From: Terriglobus roseus
Lineage (GTDB): Bacteria > Acidobacteriota > Terriglobia > Terriglobales > Acidobacteriaceae
Length of the DNA stretch: 64,000 nucleotides
Assembly: GCF_900102185.1 (NCBI RefSeq)
Contig: NZ_LT629690.1
Span: forward strand, 1,550,001-1,614,000
Direction: 5' to 3'
Shown here piece after piece: positions 59,016-64,000 of the stretch (position 1 is its first letter; each line of letters starts with the position of its first letter). Below the pieces are notes generated by a model that saw only the letters and a program-made list of their open reading frames with translations, made no database searches and was not told the DNA's origin. Position numbers and translations under genes: made by a program.

Positions 59016-61409
59016 ATGAAGCAGGAGATTACCGTTGAACTTGCCGGTGGCAAGAGCATCACATTTGAAACGGGCCGCATTGCCAAGCAGGCATCGGGCG
59101 CTGCCTTTGTAAGCAGCGGCGACACCGTTATCCTGGCAACCGCCGTTGGCGCTCCGGAGCCGAAGGAAGGCATCGACTTCTTTCCGCTGACCGTTGAGTA
59201 TCGCGAAACCAGCTACGCCGGTGGCCGTATCCCCGGCGGTTTCATCAAGCGTGAAGGACGCCCTTCTGAGAAGGAAATCCTCACCTCGCGTCAGATTGAC
59301 CGCCCCATTCGTCCCCTGTTTGCTGAGACTTACCGCAACGAAACCCAGGTGGTTGCGTTCGTGTACTCCGCGGATAAGCAGAATGATCCCGACGCAATTG
59401 CCATCAACGCAGCATCCTGCGCTCTGGCTCTCAGCGACATTCCGTTCCTTGGCCCCATCGGTGCGGTTCGCATCGGCATCGTAGACGGCGAGTTCATCGT
59501 GAACCCCACCTATGAGGAGCGCGGTAAGAGCCTGCTGAACATCATGGTTGCCGGTACGAAGGACGGCATCACGATGGTGGAGTCTGGCGCGAAGGAAGTT
59601 TCGGAAGACAAGGCTGTTGAAGCGATCGAGTTTGCTCATGGGCAAATCAAGCTGATCTGTGCTGCTATCAACGAGCTAGCTGCAAAGGCTGGCAAGCAGA
59701 AGCGCGCTGTTGCAGAAGCAGAGGACCTGTCCGGCTACTACAACGAGCTGAAGTCGCAGGTAGGTGAGCGCCTGACCGATGCTCTGGACACGCAGAAGTA
59801 TGGCAAGACCGAGAGCTACGCGAAGATCGCTGAAATCAAGAGCGAGTTGAAGAAGGCTCTGCCGGAAGGCGATGCTGCCGCTGCCAAGAAGCTGGGCAAG
59901 GTCTACGAACTGTTGCGCGAAAACATCTTCCGCGAGCAGGTTCTGAAGAACCGCATTCGTCCCGACCGTCGCGCTTTCGATGAGGTTCGCAAGATCGATA
60001 TCGAAGTGGGCGTTCTGCCGCGCACGCACGGTTCGGCGTTGTTCACCCGTGGCGAAACACAGGCCCTGGTTACTGCAACACTCGGTACCGCAGACGATGC
60101 GCAGCGCCTGGAAACCTACGAAGGCGAAGTGAAGAAGCGCTTCATGCTTCACTACAACTTCCCGCCGTATTCCGTTGGTGAAGTTGGACGTATGACCGGT
60201 ACTGGTCGCCGGGAAATCGGCCACGGCGCTTTAGCTTCGCGTGCGATTGAAGCAGTTCTGCCGGATGAAAAGTCCTCGCCCTACACGCTGCGCGTGGTGT
60301 CAGATATCACCGAGTCGAATGGTTCCTCGTCCATGGCTTCGGTCTGCGGCGCTTCGCTGTCGCTGATGCAGGCTGGCATTCCGCTGAAGGCTGCTGTTGC
60401 TGGTATCGCTATGGGCTTGGTTAAGGAAGGCGACGACTACGCTGTCCTGACCGACATTGCTGGTGCGGAAGATCACTACGGCGACATGGACTTCAAGGTG
60501 GCCGGAACGCGCGAGGGCATTACCGCGCTGCAGATGGACATCAAGATCATGGGCATCACGCCGCAGATCATGCGTGAGGCTTTGGCGCAGGCCAAGGCTG
60601 CTCGCCTGTTCCTGCTGGACAAGATGGATGCGGTGATCGCGTCGGCTTCGGAAGAGAAGTCGCGCTACGCTCCGCAGATCAAGACCCTGCAGATTCCGAC
60701 GGACAAGATTCGTGACCTGATCGGACCTGGCGGCAAGGTAATCCGCGGCATTATCGAAGCCACACAGGTGAAGATCGACGTGGACGACAGCGGTAAAGTC
60801 GATGTTTCGTCGAGCGATCCGGATGGCCTCGCACGCGCGATCCAGATGATCAGTGATCTCACGGCTGTTCCTGAGCCGGGTAAGACCTACCTGGGCAAGG
60901 TAGTTCGTCTGGCAGAGTTCGGTGCATTTGTCGAAATCTTCCCCGGTACGGACGGCCTGCTGCACGTTTCTGAAATCGCAGAGCATCGCGTAAAGGACGT
61001 GAAGGACGAACTTCGTGAAGGCGATCAGGTTCTTGTGAAGGTACTGGCAATTGAAGGCAACCGCATCAAGCTCAGCCGTAAGGCTGTTCTGAAGGAGCAG
61101 CGTGCAAAGCTTGGCCTGCCTGAGCCAGAGACGGAACAGGCAAGCAGCGATCGCGGACCACGTCCGCCTCGTCCGGCAGCACCCGCACCGACGGAGACCA
61201 TCACGCTGGAAGGCGGCGATGACTTCGACGAGGATGATGATTTGGACGAAGAGGGCGAGGATGAAGGTGATGAGTCCGATGCAGCGAACCCGGATGCTCC
61301 GTCGCAGAACGCAGGCGACGCAGCTCAGGCGCAGCGTCGTCGTCGCCGCCGTCGTGGTGGACGTCGTGCACCTGGCGCTGGCGGTAACAACGGCGCACCT
61401 CGTGCGTAA
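59016..61409 (+). CDS. pnp: Polynucleotide phosphorylase with long acidic/Arg-rich tail
   Basis: A 797-aa exoribonuclease. Two RNase PH domains (GGRIPGGFIKREGRPSEKE near 70; second with TGTGRREIGHGALASRA near 395), a KH domain (IRDLIGPGGKVIRGI near 568) and an S1 domain (YLGKVVRLAEFGAFVEI near 630) are in order. From about residue 700 there is an added tail: an acidic run (DFDEDDDLDEEGEDEGDESD in part) and then about eight Arg in a row within a basic stretch. E. coli PNPase has about 711 residues, so the tail is extra. A strong terminator follows. Confidence 0.96.
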   Translation: MKQEITVELAGGKSITFETGRIAKQASGAAFVSSGDTVILATAVGAPEPKEGIDFFPLTVEYRETSYAGGRIPGGFIKREGRPSEKEILTSRQIDRPIRPLFAETYRNETQVVAFVYSADKQNDPDAIAINAASCALALSDIPFLGPIGAVRIGIVDGEFIVNPTYEERGKSLLNIMVAGTKDGITMVESGAKEVSEDKAVEAIEFAHGQIKLICAAINELAAKAGKQKRAVAEAEDLSGYYNELKSQVGERLTDALDTQKYGKTESYAKIAEIKSELKKALPEGDAAAAKKLGKVYELLRENIFREQVLKNRIRPDRRAFDEVRKIDIEVGVLPRTHGSALFTRGETQALVTATLGTADDAQRLETYEGEVKKRFMLHYNFPPYSVGEVGRMTGTGRREIGHGALASRAIEAVLPDEKSSPYTLRVVSDITESNGSSSMASVCGASLSLMQAGIPLKAAVAGIAMGLVKEGDDYAVLTDIAGAEDHYGDMDFKVAGTREGITALQMDIKIMGITPQIMREALAQAKAARLFLLDKMDAVIASASEEKSRYAPQIKTLQIPTDKIRDLIGPGGKVIRGIIEATQVKIDVDDSGKVDVSSSDPDGLARAIQMISDLTAVPEPGKTYLGKVVRLAEFGAFVEIFPGTDGLLHVSEIAEHRVKDVKDELREGDQVLVKVLAIEGNRIKLSRKAVLKEQRAKLGLPEPETEQASSDRGPRPPRPAAPAPTETITLEGGDDFDEDDDLDEEGEDEGDESDAANPDAPSQNAGDAAQAQRRRRRRRGGRRAPGAGGNNGAPRA

Positions 61410-61429
61410 CTCTCATTGATTGAGATAAG

Positions 61430-61466
61430 AGAAGACCGCGGCAAAATGCCGCGGTCTTCTTCTTTT
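61430..61466 (+). terminator. pnp terminator
   Basis: AGAAGACCGCGGC (61430-61442), AAAAT, then a perfectly complementary arm to 61460 and TCTTTT. A strong intrinsic terminator 20 bases after the pnp stop. Confidence 0.93.
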
Positions 61467-61555
61467 GACCTTGTCGCAACAGGCAGCACCGCTACATAAG
61501 CTATCCTGAAGATGCTTCCACTGTGCTCCCCATCTTTCAAACCCCTGGAAGGCGC

Positions 61556-63307
61556 GTGAACGCTTCAGCTATACGAAAAGTCCTTTGGATATACCTCCTG
61601 CTGCTGGTGCCGCTGGCTTGGTTTTCTGCGCAATATGATGGCTACGCCATTGATGGAGACGCCGTAGCCTACATGGACTTGGCCGACTTGATCCGTGGCC
61701 ATAACTTACACGCGGCAGTAAATGGTTATTGGCACCCGTTGTATCCAGCGTTTCTGGCTGCGGCGCAGACGATATTCCATACGAACCGATGGAATGAACT
61801 GGGTGCCTACTACGCGGTAAATGTCTTCATCTTCTTTCTCGAAGTGGGGAGCGTACTGCTTCTGGTGCACGGACTGGTGAGTCTGCGCAAGCGTCTGGCG
61901 CCCGCCATGGAGAGCCTGCTCTCTTTCGATCTGCTTTCGCTGTTTGGTCTTTCGCTTCTGGTGATTGCAACCACGCGAGAGCTCTCGTTGGACAAAGTTC
62001 GCACAGATAGTCTTCTGCAGGCGTTGATCTTCGGTGGTGTGGGACTGTTGCTGGAAGCTCTGGCTTCAGAGGGCAGCGTGGCGTTTGTTTATGCGGGATT
62101 GATGGGGCTGACGCTAGGGTTTGCGTATCTGACAAAGTCCTTCGCATTCCTACTGGCACTCTTGTGTGTAGCTACGCTTGTGGCATTCTCTGTGCTGTTT
62201 TGTAAGCGACGTATTCCGGTAGCACTTGCGCAAAGCGTTGTCGCATTGGTTCTATTTGGCGTTGTTGCTGGACCATACATCGCAGCGCTTTCCCGGCAAC
62301 ATCATCGTTTCGATTTTGGTGACTCTGGCAGTTTGAACTACATCTGGTATGTCTCCGGCACAGAGAAGATGCATCTGCAGCAGCGAATGACGGACTCATT
62401 CGGCTCTGCCACGGTCGAGTTGAAGCATCCTGAGCAAGAGTTGATGCGCACGCCCGGAGTCTACAGTTACACGCAAATGCAGCACGGGACGTATCCACCG
62501 TGGTTTGATCCAACGTACTGGAATGATCACATTACGGCGAAGTTTTCTCTGTCGCGTTTGATGGCACGTGATGAGCGCAACGTCGTTCTGATCTTTCGCT
62601 ACCTCTTCAATCATCCAGAGCCGCTGATTCTGTTGCTGGTTCTATTGCTGACGTGTGGAAGGCTTAACTGGCGCGGGCGTTACGCGTGGCCGATAGTGGG
62701 ATTGGGCATCCTGATATGGGCAATTTATTCCCTCGTGAATGTCGAAGAGCGATACGTCACAGCCGCGTATCTCCTGATTCTGATCGGGCTCTTCGGCGTG
62801 TTCGAAAGACGCGAACGATATGAGAGGGCTTCACTGATTGTGCCTTCTGCAATATTGCTTCTGTTTGCACTGTTACCTTTGGGAGCGATGGCGCGACAGG
62901 CAGCCGAAAATCGACGGCAACTTTCGATCATCGGACAGGTACCGGCATGGCGTGATGCGCAGATTTTTGGTGCAGCAGAAGGACTGCAGGCCATGGGGTT
63001 GAAGCCTGGCGACAGCATTGCCTGCATTGGAATGACTGCCTGCGTCAACGATTTTTACTGGGCGCGTGCGGCCGGTGTTCGTATTGTTGGTGAGATTTAT
63101 GCGCCTGAATCAAAGCATTTGGCCACGCAATTGGACACGATGCCGTACCGCCAACAGGCATTGGATGCTCTTCGCAGCCAAGGGGCAAAGGTGATTGTGG
63201 GCGCGTTTGATCCAGGAGAGATGAACACTAACCACCCCGCCACGGAAGGGTGGCAACGGCTTGGCGAGACGAGGTACTACGCTCTTCGTTTAAGTCCGAA
63301 GTCCTAA
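61556..63307 (+). CDS. Multi-pass membrane GT-C-like glycosyltransferase
   Basis: About 583 residues from GTG 61556, which has a GGAAGG site (61548-61553); the frame's GTG at 61523 lacks one. About 11 membrane helices. In the first loop YAIDGDAVAYMDLADLI and HPLYPAF carry the acidic residues typical of GT39/ArnT/PMT-like enzymes using polyprenyl-phosphate sugars. The last 100 residues form a soluble part (GDSIACIGMTACVNDFYWARAAG). It is followed after eight bases by a GT2 gene, so the pair may first make and then use a lipid-linked sugar. Glycan target unknown. Confidence 0.7.
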   Translation: MNASAIRKVLWIYLLLLVPLAWFSAQYDGYAIDGDAVAYMDLADLIRGHNLHAAVNGYWHPLYPAFLAAAQTIFHTNRWNELGAYYAVNVFIFFLEVGSVLLLVHGLVSLRKRLAPAMESLLSFDLLSLFGLSLLVIATTRELSLDKVRTDSLLQALIFGGVGLLLEALASEGSVAFVYAGLMGLTLGFAYLTKSFAFLLALLCVATLVAFSVLFCKRRIPVALAQSVVALVLFGVVAGPYIAALSRQHHRFDFGDSGSLNYIWYVSGTEKMHLQQRMTDSFGSATVELKHPEQELMRTPGVYSYTQMQHGTYPPWFDPTYWNDHITAKFSLSRLMARDERNVVLIFRYLFNHPEPLILLLVLLLTCGRLNWRGRYAWPIVGLGILIWAIYSLVNVEERYVTAAYLLILIGLFGVFERRERYERASLIVPSAILLLFALLPLGAMARQAAENRRQLSIIGQVPAWRDAQIFGAAEGLQAMGLKPGDSIACIGMTACVNDFYWARAAGVRIVGEIYAPESKHLATQLDTMPYRQQALDALRSQGAKVIVGAFDPGEMNTNHPATEGWQRLGETRYYALRLSPKS

Positions 63308-63315
63308 GTCATGCC

Positions 63316-64000
63316 ATGATGAATGCAATGAGCTCACAAGAAGCCGCACATACAGGTTCGTTGGAACTCACAGTTGTTATGCCCTGCTTGAACGAGGCTG
63401 AGACGCTTGCCGTTTGCGTCGATAAAGCAATGGCAGCACTGCGTGATAACAACATCGCGGGAGAAGTGGTGGTTGCGGACAACGGTTCCACCGACGGCTC
63501 GCAACAGATCGCCACAACTCACGGTGCGCGGGTAGTTAATGTACCTATCCGTGGTTACGGGGCCGCGCTGAATGCGGGCATTCTTGCTGCACAAGGCAAG
63601 TATGTGTTGATGGCGGACGCGGACGACAGCTATAACTTCACGCACATCCCGCGCTTTTTAGAAAAACTTCGCAACGGTGCAGATCTTGTTATGGGCAATC
63701 GCTTTGCCGGCGGGATTGGGCCGGGTGCGATGCCGCCGCTTCATAAGTATCTTGGTAATCCGGTTTTGAGTTGGATGGGACGTACGCTGTTCCACACACC
63801 TGTAGGCGATTTCCATTGCGGTATCCGTGCTTTCAGTAAGAGCGCGTACGAATCTCTCGCACTGCGCACCACCGGCATGGAGTTTGCCAGCGAGATGGTG
63901 GTGAAAGCGTCGCTGCAAAAACAGAACATTGTTGAAGTGCCCACGACGTTGCAGAAGGATGGCCGCAGTCGTCCTCCGCACCTGAAGACATGGCGTGATG
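63316..64000 (+). CDS. GT2-family glycosyltransferase (truncated by the window)
   Basis: The frame from ATG 63316 is open to the window end: 228 codons. TVVMPCLNEAETLAVCV, ADNGSTDGS near residue 55 and DADDSY near 100 are the GT2 nucleotide-sugar and metal motifs; MGNRFAGGIGPGAMPPLHKY and GDFHCGIRAFSK resemble dolichyl-phosphate glucose/mannose synthase-like enzymes. It likely makes a polyprenyl-phosphate sugar for the membrane protein gene eight bases upstream. ATGs at 63319 and 63328 are alternative starts. Confidence 0.88.
   Translation, partial: MMNAMSSQEAAHTGSLELTVVMPCLNEAETLAVCVDKAMAALRDNNIAGEVVVADNGSTDGSQQIATTHGARVVNVPIRGYGAALNAGILAAQGKYVLMADADDSYNFTHIPRFLEKLRNGADLVMGNRFAGGIGPGAMPPLHKYLGNPVLSWMGRTLFHTPVGDFHCGIRAFSKSAYESLALRTTGMEFASEMVVKASLQKQNIVEVPTTLQKDGRSRPPHLKTWRD

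Noticed and set aside
1-64000. tRNA, rRNA, CRISPR arrays, transposases, integrases
   Set aside because: Intergenic regions were read on both strands and none shows the needed structure or coding motifs; only short non-coding repeats are present.

Overview
The window reads as a stretch of an Acidobacteriota chromosome, most likely class Terriglobia, family Acidobacteriaceae (Terriglobus, Granulicella or Edaphobacter type). The signs are two ABC permeases of the type called acidobacterial duplicated orphan permeases, each paired with a PadR regulator, a hopanoid gene cluster, an NHL/Ig-like surface protein with the C-terminal anchor common in this phylum, moderately high GC and dense packing. 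No tRNA, rRNA, CRISPR array, transposase or integrase was seen. Both window edges cut a gene.

Layout. 1-5866 (+): the end of a hopanoid side-chain cluster (hpnH, two small uncharacterised genes, an AT-rich membrane gene, hpnA, hpnG), then a zinc alcohol dehydrogenase and a lipid/diacylglycerol kinase. 5871-9096 (-): an acetyltransferase, an unknown membrane protein, a VOC protein and a group III truncated haemoglobin. 9155-16022: a histidine kinase/sigma-54 response regulator pair, an M20 peptidase and an alpha/beta hydrolase, bracketed by two inverted copies of a dispersed repeat of about 240 bp. 16043-23193: ADOP permease with PadR, cytochrome oxidase subunit III, pdxT, nitroreductase, hydrolase, ubiX. 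23324-32584: secreted hydrolases, a Cys-cluster protein, purB, a TPR protein with a ClC channel, and the minus-strand group cytochrome P460-tadA-SDR-glutaredoxin. 32710-36940 (-): a complete arginine-to-putrescine route (pyruvoyl arginine decarboxylase, agmatine deiminase, N-carbamoylputrescine amidase) with a threonine aldolase and a small unknown gene inserted. 37243-44577: glnA, a small beta-barrel-like protein, the NHL surface protein, an EAL protein and uvrB. 44661-52061: second ADOP/PadR pair, a DUF418 protein, an MFS exporter, a HAD phosphatase and lexA. 52287-58373 (+): an OmpR regulator, an 80-aa isolated histidine-kinase dimerisation domain and a sigma-54 activator without a DNA-binding domain, coupled by ATGA overlaps and followed by a good sigma-54 promoter, flgK and flgL; then a 75-aa Trp-rich protein coupled to a Tat/lipoprotein GH10 xylanase. 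58459-64000 (+): rpsO-pnp, a GT-C-like membrane protein and a truncated GT2 glycosyltransferase.

The most promising unusual item is the 52287-56902 block. A three-gene regulatory relay (receiver-wHTH, kinase DHp fragment without an ATPase domain, sigma-54 activator with no HTH) sits directly before a sigma-54-driven flgK-flgL pair, so a local hook-junction switch is plausible. Next come the inverted repeat pair around 9.2-16.0 kb and the contrasting operators of the two PadR-ADOP modules. Functions come from motifs read by eye; no database or structure search was run.
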